From: Acidobacteriota bacterium | GTDB taxonomy: Bacteria; Acidobacteriota; Terriglobia; Acidiferrales; UBA7541 | Assembly (NCBI GenBank): GCA_013289955.1 | Contig: JABCYZ010000007.1 | Span: 62,001-126,000 of the forward strand | Length of the DNA: 64,000 nucleotides | Direction of reading: 5' to 3' | Shown: positions 8,177 to 16,640 of the stretch, in pieces | Layout: the number at the start of each line of letters is the position of its first letter | Numbering within the stretch: the first letter of the stretch is position 1 | The notes under the pieces: generated by a model | What the model was told of the DNA's origin: nothing | What the model saw: only the letters and a program-made list of their open reading frames with translations | Databases searched by the model: none | Translations under genes and position numbers: made by a program

Positions 8177-8953
8177 CTATTCTTCTAGGAGTCCAGCGAG
8201 CGTCACGCCCGACCCGCGCAGCACACGCGCCACCTCTGCGGCAATTTCCGTCGCTCCCGGCGTATCTCCGTGAATACAAATCGTCTGCGCCGCGACTCGA
8301 ACTTCGCCCCCATCGCTCGCTGTCACAAGCCCCCGCTCGACCATTCCGAGCGCCTGCCGCGCGGCTTTCTCCGGATCGCGGAGCAAAGCGTCCAGAAACT
8401 TGCGAGAACGCAATGTTCCGTCGGGTTCATACTGGCGATCCGCAAAAGCCTCCGCCGCAACAGCGAACCCTGCTTCCCGGAACACCTCGAGCATCAAGGA
8501 ACCGGCCAACCCCACAAGTACGACGTCATGATTCCATCGCGCCACACCGGAGGCAATCGCGGCGGCCAGCTCGCGATTCTTCACCGCCTGGTTGTAAAGG
8601 GCTCCATGCGGCTTTACGTGTACCACCGGAGCTCCGCAAGTCGCCGCCACTCTCGCCAGCGCGCGCACTTGCTCGAAAACGGACTGAGCCACCTCCCCAA
8701 GGCCCATATCCAGCTCGAGCCTCCCGAAATTCTCGCGATCGGGATACCCGGGATGCGCACCGACGGCCACACCGCGGCGGAGAGCTTGCTCGATCGTCAG
8801 ACGCATGGTCTCGGCATCGCCCGCGTGCCCGCCACACGCCACATTCGCCGAGGTGATGGACTGCATCAGCGCTTCCTGGGTGCCGTCACCAATCGATTCG
8901 GGCACCTCGCCCATATCGCAATTCAAATCGATCTTCAGACGAGAGCTCTTCAT
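8177..8953 (-). CDS. pxpA: 5-oxoprolinase subunit A (LamB/YcsF family)
   Basis: This 258-residue protein has the family-defining start KIDLNCDMGE, followed by ITSANVACGGHAGDAETM, VGAHPGYPDRENFGR, VKPHGALYN and a late ICIHGDTPGA, all metal- or substrate-site motifs of the YcsF/PxpA fold. With PxpB and PxpC it cleaves 5-oxoproline to glutamate using ATP. The ATG at 8953 was chosen because it overlaps the pxpC stop as ATGA; an upstream frame to 8983 would reach further into pxpC. It is the last gene of the pxpB-pxpC-pxpA set. Confidence 0.93.
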   Translation of the reverse strand: MKSSRLKIDLNCDMGEVPESIGDGTQEALMQSITSANVACGGHAGDAETMRLTIEQALRRGVAVGAHPGYPDRENFGRLELDMGLGEVAQSVFEQVRALARVAATCGAPVVHVKPHGALYNQAVKNRELAAAIASGVARWNHDVVLVGLAGSLMLEVFREAGFAVAAEAFADRQYEPDGTLRSRKFLDALLRDPEKAARQALGMVERGLVTASDGGEVRVAAQTICIHGDTPGATEIAAEVARVLRGSGVTLAGLLEE

Positions 8954-9897
8954 GCCAGGATCAGCTCCTTCGACGCCAACCATTTTTCCTGTTCTGCCAA
9001 AAGTGCGCGCGCCGTTTCGATTTCGACCCGTTCAAAGCGCACTTCATCCCGCGGCTTTAACTGTCCCAAGCTGGCCAAATCCGCCGCAACGACGTTTGCA
9101 ATTTTCGGGTACCCGCCGGTGGTCTGTTGTTCCACGAACAAGATAATCGGCAGCCCCGAGGCGGGAATTTGCAGTGCCCCAAGGGCTACTCCCTCGGAAA
9201 TCATCTCTCCGTTTGCGGCGGCGATCGCTGCCCCTTCCAGCCGCAAACCCATGCGGTTCGATTCCTCCGCCACGCGGTAGGTTGCTGCGTAGAATGCCTT
9301 CTGCGATTCCGGGGAAAACCAATCGCACTGCGGCCCGGCAGTCACTCGCAATATTTTGCGCGGCGCCAGATGTGCCATCGCTTTCGCCGACACCCCCGCT
9401 TTCCGAAAAGTCCGAAAGCTCCCGCCGGCCGCGCTAATCTTCAGGACATCACCCTTGCGCAACGCCCGCCCGCCAAATCCTCCGAGCCCGCTCAAGAGAT
9501 GTGTCGAAGCACTGCCTAGAAATAACTTCACGTCAATTCCGCCGCGCACACACAAATAACACCGCGCGCCAGACCGCGTCGGCCCCATTCCCAGGGTCTG
9601 CCCAGCGCGAACCTCCAGCGACTTCCATACCTCGACAGGTTGATCGTCCAAGGTGGCCCCAAAATCCGATCCCGACAATGCCACCACCGTCCGTTCAGGA
9701 AACGAAAAGGTCCCGCCCGTCAGCGTCATTTCCAGTCCCGCTGCGCCCTCCGCATTCCCGACCAATCGATTCCCCACCCGCAGCGCAACCGGATCCGCCG
9801 CTCCCGAGGCCGAAACGCCCATGGGCCCAAATCCCTCTCGGCCCAAATCCTGGACTGTTGTCAATAATCCCGGAGCACGCACCTCAAGCAGGCTCAT
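8950..9897 (-). CDS. pxpC: 5-oxoprolinase subunit C (biotin-dependent carboxyltransferase family)
   Basis: The 315-residue protein starts with the family motif APGLLTTVQDLGREGFGPMGVSASGAADP and has LEMTLTGG, AGPQCDWF, SNRMGLRLEG and ILFVEQQTTGGYPKIANV, as in KipA/PxpC. Despite the domain name, in this context it is a subunit of 5-oxoprolinase, with no biotin of its own. It overlaps pxpB upstream and pxpA downstream by 4 bases each (ATGA), so the three are translationally coupled. Confidence 0.93.
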   Translation of the reverse strand: MSLLEVRAPGLLTTVQDLGREGFGPMGVSASGAADPVALRVGNRLVGNAEGAAGLEMTLTGGTFSFPERTVVALSGSDFGATLDDQPVEVWKSLEVRAGQTLGMGPTRSGARCYLCVRGGIDVKLFLGSASTHLLSGLGGFGGRALRKGDVLKISAAGGSFRTFRKAGVSAKAMAHLAPRKILRVTAGPQCDWFSPESQKAFYAATYRVAEESNRMGLRLEGAAIAAANGEMISEGVALGALQIPASGLPIILFVEQQTTGGYPKIANVVAADLASLGQLKPRDEVRFERVEIETARALLAEQEKWLASKELILA

Positions 9898-10655
9898 GCG
9901 TTCTCCTGTTTCAGCTTTGCAAATTTCTCCGGCGAGATCGGCACAAAGCGCACGCGGTCACCTATGCGCAACGGACTCATTTCCGCCTTTTCCGGACAGA
10001 ACATCGCCACTGGCGTGCGCCCCAGCAATCGCCAGCCGCCCGGCGTCGAAATGGGGTACACGCCGGTCTGTCTGCCGGCAATCCCCACGCTTCCCGCCGG
10101 CACGCTTCGCCTCGGCGTCGCCAAACGCGGTGTCGCCAGCTCTTCCGGCACGTCCCCAAGGTAGGCAAAGCCCGGCGCGAATCCCAGGAAATAAACAAGA
10201 TACATAGGCGAGCAATGTAGCTCGATGGCAGCGGCCTCGGACATCCCGTGCAACTCGGCTACATTTTTCAAGTCCGGACCGTACTCGCCGCCATAACAGA
10301 CCGGTATTTCGACGACCTGCGGTTCGGGCAGCTCCACTTTCTTCATGCGCCCGATGTAGCCGCGCAAAATCGCTTCCAATTCGACGTGCCGTATTTTCAG
10401 CGCGTCAAATCTAATCAGCAAAGAGCTATAGGCCGGATGCAGATTCCGCAGACCGGGAATCGGCTCCAATTCCATAAGCCGCAAGAGCCTCCGCACCTGC
10501 TCGTGACTTCCCGTGTTGCCCTCTAGCGGCGCGTGTTTGGCACCTTTCTTTTCGGCGGGCGCGTCGAAATAAACAATCAGAGCCTGATCGCTGGCAATCC
10601 TGAATTGGGCACCGCCGCTCGCGAAGGTCTCCATGGCCGCGAAAGTATACTCCAC
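9894..10655 (-). CDS. pxpB: 5-oxoprolinase subunit B (KipI family)
   Basis: This 253-residue protein has the KipI/PxpB core: NLHPAYSSLLIRFD, VEIPVCYGGEYGPDL, YLVYFLGFAPGFAYLGDVPEEL, TPRRSVPAGSVGIAGRQTGVYPISTPGGW and a late RIGDRVRFVPIS. It is the first gene of the set; the order pxpB-pxpC-pxpA is unchanged from many bacteria. No nearby transporter for oxoproline is seen, so the set probably serves repair of spontaneously formed oxoproline. The start may be the ATG at 10655 or the next Met seven codons on. Confidence 0.92.
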   Translation of the reverse strand: MEYTFAAMETFASGGAQFRIASDQALIVYFDAPAEKKGAKHAPLEGNTGSHEQVRRLLRLMELEPIPGLRNLHPAYSSLLIRFDALKIRHVELEAILRGYIGRMKKVELPEPQVVEIPVCYGGEYGPDLKNVAELHGMSEAAAIELHCSPMYLVYFLGFAPGFAYLGDVPEELATPRLATPRRSVPAGSVGIAGRQTGVYPISTPGGWRLLGRTPVAMFCPEKAEMSPLRIGDRVRFVPISPEKFAKLKQENA

Positions 10656-10726
10656 GCGGTCTTAACCCGTGCCCCTCACCTTTTTCCGCAGGCGATGCCT
10701 TACAATGGAGACTGCTGCTGATTCCA

Positions 10727-11626
10727 ATGAAATCTTTGCTGCTCCTCAGTGCCGCAACCGCCCTGCTCGCCGTTTCCTCCGGGCTCGACGCCCAGACGCC
10801 AGCACGACCCACAACTTCCCCGCAAGGCGTGCCGCTTGCGCAATTGGTTCGCACTGTTCAGGAGAAAGCAAAAACCCTGGAGAATTCCTCCGGCATGCGC
10901 TTGGCATTTCAATCCTTCCTCGCAGCCCACCATCTTTCGCCCGAGAGTGTGCGTTACTCCGATTTCGTCATCATTCGTCTGTTGTACGAAGCCACGCGCG
11001 ACGCAGGCTTTTGGAATATGCACTGGAGCATCACCGACCAGCCGCCCAATTCGGACAGGATCTGGAGCCAGTGGAAGGCAGTGCGACACCCGGCATTCTC
11101 GGAACCAACGGCGATCGCCGAATGCGATGAACTCTCGGCGCTCTATGCGTTCCTCGTCGAGCGCGTTGGCGTCAAAAGCGTTGGCCTCTTGTGGCCGACG
11201 TCGAATCACACTGTCGCGGTGTGGGTTCTGCAACCCCGAACGGGCCCTGTCATTCGCGTCGTTGTTCCTACTTCACAGATTTTTCTGGAAGAGACCGACA
11301 CCTTCGACACAAAGAAATTCGACCCCTGGCGCCAAAAAACGATTTACGAATACACGCGCCGCGACATTCCGGACACGTACGAACTCCCCAAACCACTCGT
11401 CGACTTCTTTCTGCAGCAAATCGATATCTACGGCGGCGCTTCCGACGCCACCTTGCAGCGCCTGCGTTATGTCCGCGACGCCGTCTTTGTAAAATCATGG
11501 ACCACCGAACAAGCCGCCCGCGACGCTCAGAACCGGCGCAGCACCTTGCCGGCCGGTGCAACGGAAGACATCTCCGCACTGCAGACTTTTGCCGCCGACA
11601 TGCGGCTGGAAGCCCTCAGGCATTAA
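10727..11626 (+). CDS. Secreted protein of unknown function with a transglutaminase-like Cys/His pattern
   Basis: The 299-residue protein has a Sec signal peptide (KSLLLLSAATALLAVSSGLDAQ). The region IAECDELSALYAFLVERVG, then LLWPTSNHTVAVW, has the order and spacing of a transglutaminase-like cysteine peptidase core: Cys at a helix start, then His on a strand. A third acidic residue cannot be fixed by eye. The C-terminus is helical. No close family is recognised; the enzyme idea is inference only. It is transcribed away from pxpB across about 70 bases and converges on the ankyrin gene. Confidence 0.7.
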   Translation: MKSLLLLSAATALLAVSSGLDAQTPARPTTSPQGVPLAQLVRTVQEKAKTLENSSGMRLAFQSFLAAHHLSPESVRYSDFVIIRLLYEATRDAGFWNMHWSITDQPPNSDRIWSQWKAVRHPAFSEPTAIAECDELSALYAFLVERVGVKSVGLLWPTSNHTVAVWVLQPRTGPVIRVVVPTSQIFLEETDTFDTKKFDPWRQKTIYEYTRRDIPDTYELPKPLVDFFLQQIDIYGGASDATLQRLRYVRDAVFVKSWTTEQAARDAQNRRSTLPAGATEDISALQTFAADMRLEALRH

Positions 11627-11639
11627 CCGTCCGCCTCTT

Positions 11640-12869
11640 TTACTCCACTGCACCCTGTTCTCGCAAATACTCTACGGTCCTGTTGCGTGGCGTCTTGTGT
11701 TCTTCCCCCGGAAAGCGCACGGCGTAGCCGAGTGGCGTGCATTCCACAACTTCCTCCGGCCGCCGGTAGTGGCCGGCGATCTTTGCCCGCACGGATAGAT
11801 CCGCGCCGCACTCTACCAAGAGCTGGGTCATTGGCAAGCCTCCGTCGAAGAATTGCGTCACGGCGTGAAAAATGGGGCTCTGCCCCCCGATGCCCCGTTC
11901 ATCCACCACCGCGCGGGCGTTGACGTCTGCCCCGCGCTCGAGGAGCAGCTTCGCGGCTGCCACGTTGCCGTATTCCGCCGCGACGTGCAGCAGCGTCGCT
12001 CCCTGCAGATTGAGGCGGCGGGCGCCCGTGCTGCCAAAGTCCAGCTCAGGGAAGCGCCGATCCACCAACTTGCCGTCCGCTTCAAGGTGTTTCTCGAGAA
12101 GAGGGAGACGGCCGCGGAGCAAGTCCAGCACCGGCGGCACGTTGTACTTCGTGACGCCGCCCGCTGTGAGCAGAATGTCCATGCATTCGCCGAGCTCGGG
12201 CGAACGTCCGTAGGTTCCGATCACGTAGTCGAGAGCGGTCCCCGGGTACTTGCGGTCCGCTCGCGCACAGTTGGGACGAGCCCCATGCTCGAGAAGCCAC
12301 CGGATGGCTTTGGGCTCAACCGTCTCGCAGGGCGCGAAAATGATCGGGAAATACCCGTTCCATTCTGCATTCACGTTCGCGCCGTGCGCCAAGAGCAATT
12401 CCATCATCGGGATCCGATGGCCAAAGAGGGCAGCGCGCATCAGCGGCCCGTCGCCGCCCTGATGCACATCCGATCCATGCTCAATCATCCACTCCGCCAT
12501 CGCCAGCCTTGAGGGACGCGGCGCCTCCCACGGAATCCGGCACTCCGCAACCCAGGTGAGCGGCCCATTTTTGTTATAGCCGAGCGGCGCGCGATGCAGC
12601 TCCGGATTGCGCGTCATGAGGCTCTTCACAAGGTCCAAATCGTTAGCATCGATGGCCAGCTTGAGCCGGCCGATCTCCTCGAGCGAATCGACGTGTTCCT
12701 TCAACTTCGGCCAGCTCAAAAATCCATAAAGCCGCGCGATCTTGAACTGCGCGTCGGTGAGCGATCGAGCCTCACCAGCCCTCAGCAGATCCTTGGCTTG
12801 ATCCTTCAAATGGCGGAGATTGGGACGTTCAGGAAGCGGACGCGTTGCGTCCTCGGAATGGGTCGGCAT
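11640..12869 (-). CDS. Ankyrin-repeat protein
   Basis: The 409-residue protein begins with a helical segment (LPERPNLRHLKDQAKDLL, then FKIARLYGFLSWPKLKEHV) common to a group of bacterial ankyrin proteins. At least five ankyrin-type repeats follow. Clear ones are GPLMRAALFGHRIPMMELLLAHGANVNA, AIRWLLEHGARPN, GATLLHVAAEYGNVAAAKLLLERGADVNA and PMTQLLVECGADLS. No signal peptide is seen, so it is probably cytoplasmic and binds a partner protein that cannot be named. A good ribosome-binding site (AGGAGG-like, reading AAAGGAGGT) precedes its start. It is convergent with the secreted protein gene, 13 bases apart. Confidence 0.85.
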   Translation of the reverse strand: MPTHSEDATRPLPERPNLRHLKDQAKDLLRAGEARSLTDAQFKIARLYGFLSWPKLKEHVDSLEEIGRLKLAIDANDLDLVKSLMTRNPELHRAPLGYNKNGPLTWVAECRIPWEAPRPSRLAMAEWMIEHGSDVHQGGDGPLMRAALFGHRIPMMELLLAHGANVNAEWNGYFPIIFAPCETVEPKAIRWLLEHGARPNCARADRKYPGTALDYVIGTYGRSPELGECMDILLTAGGVTKYNVPPVLDLLRGRLPLLEKHLEADGKLVDRRFPELDFGSTGARRLNLQGATLLHVAAEYGNVAAAKLLLERGADVNARAVVDERGIGGQSPIFHAVTQFFDGGLPMTQLLVECGADLSVRAKIAGHYRRPEEVVECTPLGYAVRFPGEEHKTPRNRTVEYLREQGAVE

Positions 12870-13095
12870 AGCGACCTCCTTTCTCGAAATCGCCCGTGGT
12901 CCGCACTGCGGGCCGAAAGAAGGTTCGCAAGACTCGACTTCGATCAGGTGGGCTTCTACCCTTTCCGCGGACCGGATGCGTCCTTAACGCCCCCGCATCC
13001 TACCACAAAGTCACGAGGAGGCCCGCCCTGCCTAGGACCACAAGGCACTCCGGGCGGAAGTGCCGAGCGCCGCTTCCATCGAACCATCTACGTCA

Positions 13096-13124
13096 TTGAC
13101 TGACCACCAGTCAGTTGCTAGGAT
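13096..13124 (+). promoter_or_regulatory. Promoter with embedded TetR-type operator, upstream of the MFS-tetR pair
   Basis: TTGACT (13096-13101) and TAGGAT (13119-13124) lie 17 bases apart. The perfect palindrome ACTGAC-N5-GTCAGT occupies 13099-13115, overlapping the -35 box and most of the spacer. This is the expected place for a repressor that blocks RNA polymerase. The TetR protein encoded as the second gene of the same transcript is the obvious candidate ligand (inference). Confidence 0.7.
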
Positions 13125-13156
13125 AGCCTCGGTTGCCAAGGACAAAGGGGCCTCCG

Positions 13157-14488
13157 ATGAACACCCAGCCAAATGCCTCACCAGGAGCAAAGGCGCTCCC
13201 CGAATCGTCCCGCTCGCTCTTCCGCCGACGGAATTTCGCCCTGTTCTGGACCGCGCGCATGTTCTCCACTCTCGCCGTGCAAGCTGAAAGCGTCACCATT
13301 GGATGGCAGGTTTATACCGTCGCCCGGCACGCCGAAAGCGTCCGGCAGAGCGCCTTCCTGGTGGGCATGGTGGGGCTTGCCCAGTTTGTGCCTCTTTTCC
13401 TGCTTAGTCTCGTCGCAGGTGCCACGGCCGACCGGCGAGACCGCCGGGCTATCATGATGCTCTGCACGGCGATCGAGATCGTCTGCGTGCTGGCGCTGGC
13501 GGTTTTCGCCCTTCGGCCCGATCCACGCCTGACGCCTATCTTTCTGATTGCGGCCGTATTCGGGGCGTCACGGGCATTCCTCTCCCCTGCCAGCGGCGCC
13601 ATGGGGCCGATGATGGTGCCGCGTGAGGCGCTGCCGCGTGCGATCTCTCACAACTCGCTCGGCGATCAAGCCTGCTCGGTGATCGGCCCGTGGATTGGCG
13701 GCGCGCTGTGTGCAGTGTCGCCGATGGCGGGCTACTGCGGTTCAGCCCTTCTCTATGCCGCTGCGGCCACGGCACTTCTCGCCATCCGCGCCAACACCCG
13801 CCCCGAACGCCGACCGGGCCGCCCTCTGGAACAAATCTCGGAAGGGCTCGCCTACGTTTGGACGAACAAGACCGTGCTGGGAGCCATTTCGCTTGATCTC
13901 TTCGCTGTCCTGCTGGGAGGGGCGACTGCCCTTCTGCCAGTATTCGCGAGCGACATTCTGAAAGTGGGTGCGCACGGCTTCGGGGTGCTTCGCTCCGGCC
14001 CGGCTGTCGGAGCAATGGCGATGGCCTTCGCGCTAAATCGCTGGCCTCTCGATCGCCGCGCCGGCCATTGGATGTTCGGCGGCGTAGCGGCCTTTGGCCT
14101 GGCGACGCTGGTCTTCGCCATCTCCAAATCCCTGATCGTCTCGCTCTTCGCTTTGGCCGCCTTGGGAGCAGCGGACATGATCTCGGTCTATGTCCGGCAG
14201 TCTCTGGTGCAGATCGTTACGCCGGACCACATGCGTGGCCGCGTCTCGGCGGTATCCAGTCTCTTTATTGGCGCCTCCGCGGAACTCGGCGAGTTCGAAA
14301 CCGGCGTCGCCGCTCGCCTTCTCGGTCCGGTGGGCGCGGCAATCTTTGGCGGCGTGGGTTCGCTGGCAGTCACCGGAGCCTGGGCGCGGATGTTTCCGTC
14401 TCTCTTGGCGGCGGATCGACTGGACGGGGCCGAGGTCTGTGTTACAGTCAGCGACCAGAGTTCACTTGCAGAAGCGGAACTAACTTAG
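13157..14488 (+). CDS. MFS transporter, enterobactin-exporter (EntS)-like
   Basis: The 443-residue protein has about 12 hydrophobic segments and the MFS loop motif GATADRRDRRAIMM between helices 2 and 3. The opening SLFRRRNFALFWTARMFSTLAVQAESVTIGWQVY resembles the DHA3/EntS group, whose members export small compounds such as siderophores or drugs by proton antiport. The ATG at 13157 has AAGGGG nearby and is preferred to an in-frame TTG at 13133. The stop TAG overlaps the GTG of the downstream tetR (TAGTG), so export and repressor are made together. The substrate is unknown. Confidence 0.88.
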   Translation: MNTQPNASPGAKALPESSRSLFRRRNFALFWTARMFSTLAVQAESVTIGWQVYTVARHAESVRQSAFLVGMVGLAQFVPLFLLSLVAGATADRRDRRAIMMLCTAIEIVCVLALAVFALRPDPRLTPIFLIAAVFGASRAFLSPASGAMGPMMVPREALPRAISHNSLGDQACSVIGPWIGGALCAVSPMAGYCGSALLYAAAATALLAIRANTRPERRPGRPLEQISEGLAYVWTNKTVLGAISLDLFAVLLGGATALLPVFASDILKVGAHGFGVLRSGPAVGAMAMAFALNRWPLDRRAGHWMFGGVAAFGLATLVFAISKSLIVSLFALAALGAADMISVYVRQSLVQIVTPDHMRGRVSAVSSLFIGASAELGEFETGVAARLLGPVGAAIFGGVGSLAVTGAWARMFPSLLAADRLDGAEVCVTVSDQSSLAEAELT

Positions 14489-15096
14489 TGCGCGCAAGAA
14501 CGAAGCCCCGGCCCCGCACCAAACCGCCCGAAGAGCGGCGCGACGAACTCATGAACGCCGCCCAGCGCCTGTTTCTGAAACAGGGCGTTCGACCCACGAC
14601 GATCGAGCAAATTACGTCCGGCGCGAAGGTCGCCAAGGGAACGTTCTATCTCTATTTTCCGTCCAAGGACGAGGTTCTCGCTGCGCTTGGCGAACGCTAC
14701 GGACAGGAACACCTGGCGAAGATAAAAGCTGCCATCGCCGCAAAACCAGAGGCGGATTGGCAAGAAAAGCTGGCCACCTGGGCCAGGGCATGTGCCACCA
14801 GCTACCTGGATTCCATCCGGTTGCACGATATTGTTTTTTACGGATCTCGGCCGCGCACGAGGGAAGGGCTCGTCGACAACATCGTTATCGACCATCTGTC
14901 CGAGTTGCTCTGTGAGGGTGGTGAAGCGGGCGCATGGTCTGTCGACGATCCCCGCTTCACCGCTGTCTTCCTTTTTAGCGGCCTCCACGCCGTCGTCGAT
15001 GATGCCTATTCCAAAGAGAAACGAGTCAACCGGAGTCGGTTGTGGCAAAGAGCAGAACGACTTTTTTTCCGCGAGGTCGGGATTCTCGCCAGCTGA
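14488..15096 (+). CDS. TetR family transcriptional regulator
   Basis: The 202-residue protein starts at GTG 14488 inside the MFS stop. Residues about 15-65 form the TetR DNA-binding domain (EERRDELMNAAQRLFLKQG, then TTIEQITSGAKVAKGTFYLYFPSKDEVL). The rest is the variable helical ligand-binding and dimer domain. The frame is open upstream to 14068, but that part overlaps the MFS gene and does not look like protein. It probably represses the MFS-tetR promoter at the palindrome found at 13099-13115 and lets go when the exported compound binds. Confidence 0.9.
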   Translation: MRARTKPRPRTKPPEERRDELMNAAQRLFLKQGVRPTTIEQITSGAKVAKGTFYLYFPSKDEVLAALGERYGQEHLAKIKAAIAAKPEADWQEKLATWARACATSYLDSIRLHDIVFYGSRPRTREGLVDNIVIDHLSELLCEGGEAGAWSVDDPRFTAVFLFSGLHAVVDDAYSKEKRVNRSRLWQRAERLFFREVGILAS

Positions 15097-15105
15097 AAGC
15101 GTCTG

Positions 15106-15372
15106 CTACGGGCCGGCGTAAATGTGGCCCGAATCCTCGAGCACAAATGATCGCCGCGTCCCTGGGGACAAGCTTCCTCCGTTCGCCCAACGCAGATCCA
15201 TATGCATTTTCGCCGCCCGCCTTGTCTTCGACAGCTCCGCGAAATCCCTTGGCGCCGGCTGGAGGGAAACGAGATGCTCCCAGCCCGCAGCCGCATACGC
15301 CGCGCTTAATGCCTGGCTAGAGGATTTCCCGTACCCGAGGGCCACAGAAAAGTCTGGGCTTCCTGGGCTCAT
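15106..15372 (-). CDS. Small 88-residue protein coupled to the FG-GAP gene
   Basis: The ATG at 15372 overlaps the stop of the FG-GAP protein gene as ATGA, which argues for a real, translationally coupled gene. The sequence has a Gly/Ser-rich start (GSPDFSVALGYGKSSSQALSAAYAAAG), then a basic stretch AELSKTRRAAKMHMDLRW. There is no signal peptide, membrane segment or known motif. It ends 10 bases from the convergent tetR stop. Function unknown. Confidence 0.5.
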   Translation of the reverse strand: MSPGSPDFSVALGYGKSSSQALSAAYAAAGWEHLVSLQPAPRDFAELSKTRRAAKMHMDLRWANGGSLSPGTRRSFVLEDSGHIYAGP

Positions 15373-16640
15373 TTCTTTGCCGGGCGATTGAACATCACAA
15401 AGCAAGCCGCGTCGGATCGCGCCACGACAACATCCGGCCATCCATCGCCATCCAGATCTCCTGCGGCCATCCCGTAGATCGATCCCTTGCCGTCGCCGAA
15501 CCGCACCGGCAGGAACTTCTTTCCCGTGCCGTCATTAAAAAAAACCACTCCCGGGGCATCGACATAGCCGACAAGGATCTCCGGCCGCCCGTCGCGATTC
15601 AGATCCGCGGCGATCATGGAGTAGGGTAGTGCCCCGGGCGCTTGGAAAGGAATGCCGCTGCCAAAATTGCCCTTGCCGTCATTCAGGTACACGAAGCAGC
15701 CGACCTGTTCATGGCAAGCAGCAATGTCCGGATGGCCGTCACCGTCAAAGTCCGCCACTGCCATCGCGCGGGTCGACGACTTCGGAGGCCCCCACGCCAC
15801 TCGCCGGATAAAATTGCCTTTGCCGTCGTTAAAATACACGACGCTCTGACAGGAATCCCGGCAGGCATAAATAACATCGTTGGCCCCGTCGCCGTTCATG
15901 TCAGCGATGGCTACCGTCGCGGCGCTCGGCGAGTCCTCGAGGGGCCGGCAGTCGAAATGCAGCTTCCCATCGTTAAAGCAGACAAAGCTTGTCGTTCCGC
16001 GATTGGCGACCGCGATATCCGGAAAGCCGTCCCCGTTCAAATCGCCCACGGCCGCGTTCCTGGTTGGCCATTGTGGATCGCCATACGTTCCGCCGATGCT
16101 GAAATTGCCTTTGCCATCGTTAAGGAGGACCAGCTTCGGATCCGGCGCATCGTTGCTCAAAACCATGTCCAGGTGGCCGCTCTTGGTCATGTCCGCCAAG
16201 GATGCCGAATAGCTCTTCGTGGCCTTGCTCGGAAGCGGAGGCCCCGGCGTGAAGTGCCCTTTGCCATCGCCGAAGAAAAGCTTGCTCGTCAGCTGCCAAT
16301 GGCGGCCTTTGACCAGAACAATATCTGGATGCCCGTCGCCATTGAGGTCGCCGATGCTGGCGTTAGAGGAAGTCTCAGAAACCGTCTCCAGGGGAAGAAT
16401 CTCAAAGCTGCGCAGCCCGCCCTGCGGCGGCGATTCCGTGTTGGCCTGGCGATCCGGTGTCCGTCCATTCGCGTGAAAAACTGCGAGTCCGGCCGCAGCA
16501 AGGGCGCCGGATACGAGCGCCCAATGCAAGCGTGCGCGTTTGCTGCCAGTTCGAAGCCTAAATCGGAATTTCAGAGCAAAACCTCGGACGCAGAACGGCC
16601 TGGCCGATTCTCTATGCCAGGGCCAAACTGGGATCGGCAT
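15369..16640 (-). CDS. FG-GAP/VCBS repeat protein (seven-repeat beta-propeller), membrane-anchored or secreted
   Basis: The protein has one N-terminal hydrophobic segment (LHWALVSGALAAAGLAVFHA) followed by seven Ca-binding-type repeats: IGDLNGDGHPDIVLV, LADMTKSGHLDMVLS, VGDLNGDGFPDIAVA, IADMNGDGANDVIYA, VADFDGDGHPDIAAC, AADLNRDGRPEILVG and AGDLDGDGWPDVVVA. Seven such repeats fit an integrin-alpha-like propeller. Repeat 2 has lost the D-x-D-G core. The start is uncertain: ATG 16640 overlaps tsaD by 29 bases and ATG 16682 by 71. Such proteins are usually exported and bind ligands or surfaces; its ligand is unknown. Confidence 0.85.
   Translation of the reverse strand: MPIPVWPWHRESARPFCVRGFALKFRFRLRTGSKRARLHWALVSGALAAAGLAVFHANGRTPDRQANTESPPQGGLRSFEILPLETVSETSSNASIGDLNGDGHPDIVLVKGRHWQLTSKLFFGDGKGHFTPGPPLPSKATKSYSASLADMTKSGHLDMVLSNDAPDPKLVLLNDGKGNFSIGGTYGDPQWPTRNAAVGDLNGDGFPDIAVANRGTTSFVCFNDGKLHFDCRPLEDSPSAATVAIADMNGDGANDVIYACRDSCQSVVYFNDGKGNFIRRVAWGPPKSSTRAMAVADFDGDGHPDIAACHEQVGCFVYLNDGKGNFGSGIPFQAPGALPYSMIAADLNRDGRPEILVGYVDAPGVVFFNDGTGKKFLPVRFGDGKGSIYGMAAGDLDGDGWPDVVVARSDAACFVMFNRPAKK

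Noticed and set aside
14068..14487. Upstream extension of the TetR frame
   Set aside because: It overlaps the MFS gene in another frame; GTG 14488 fits the TetR domain and gives TAGTG coupling.
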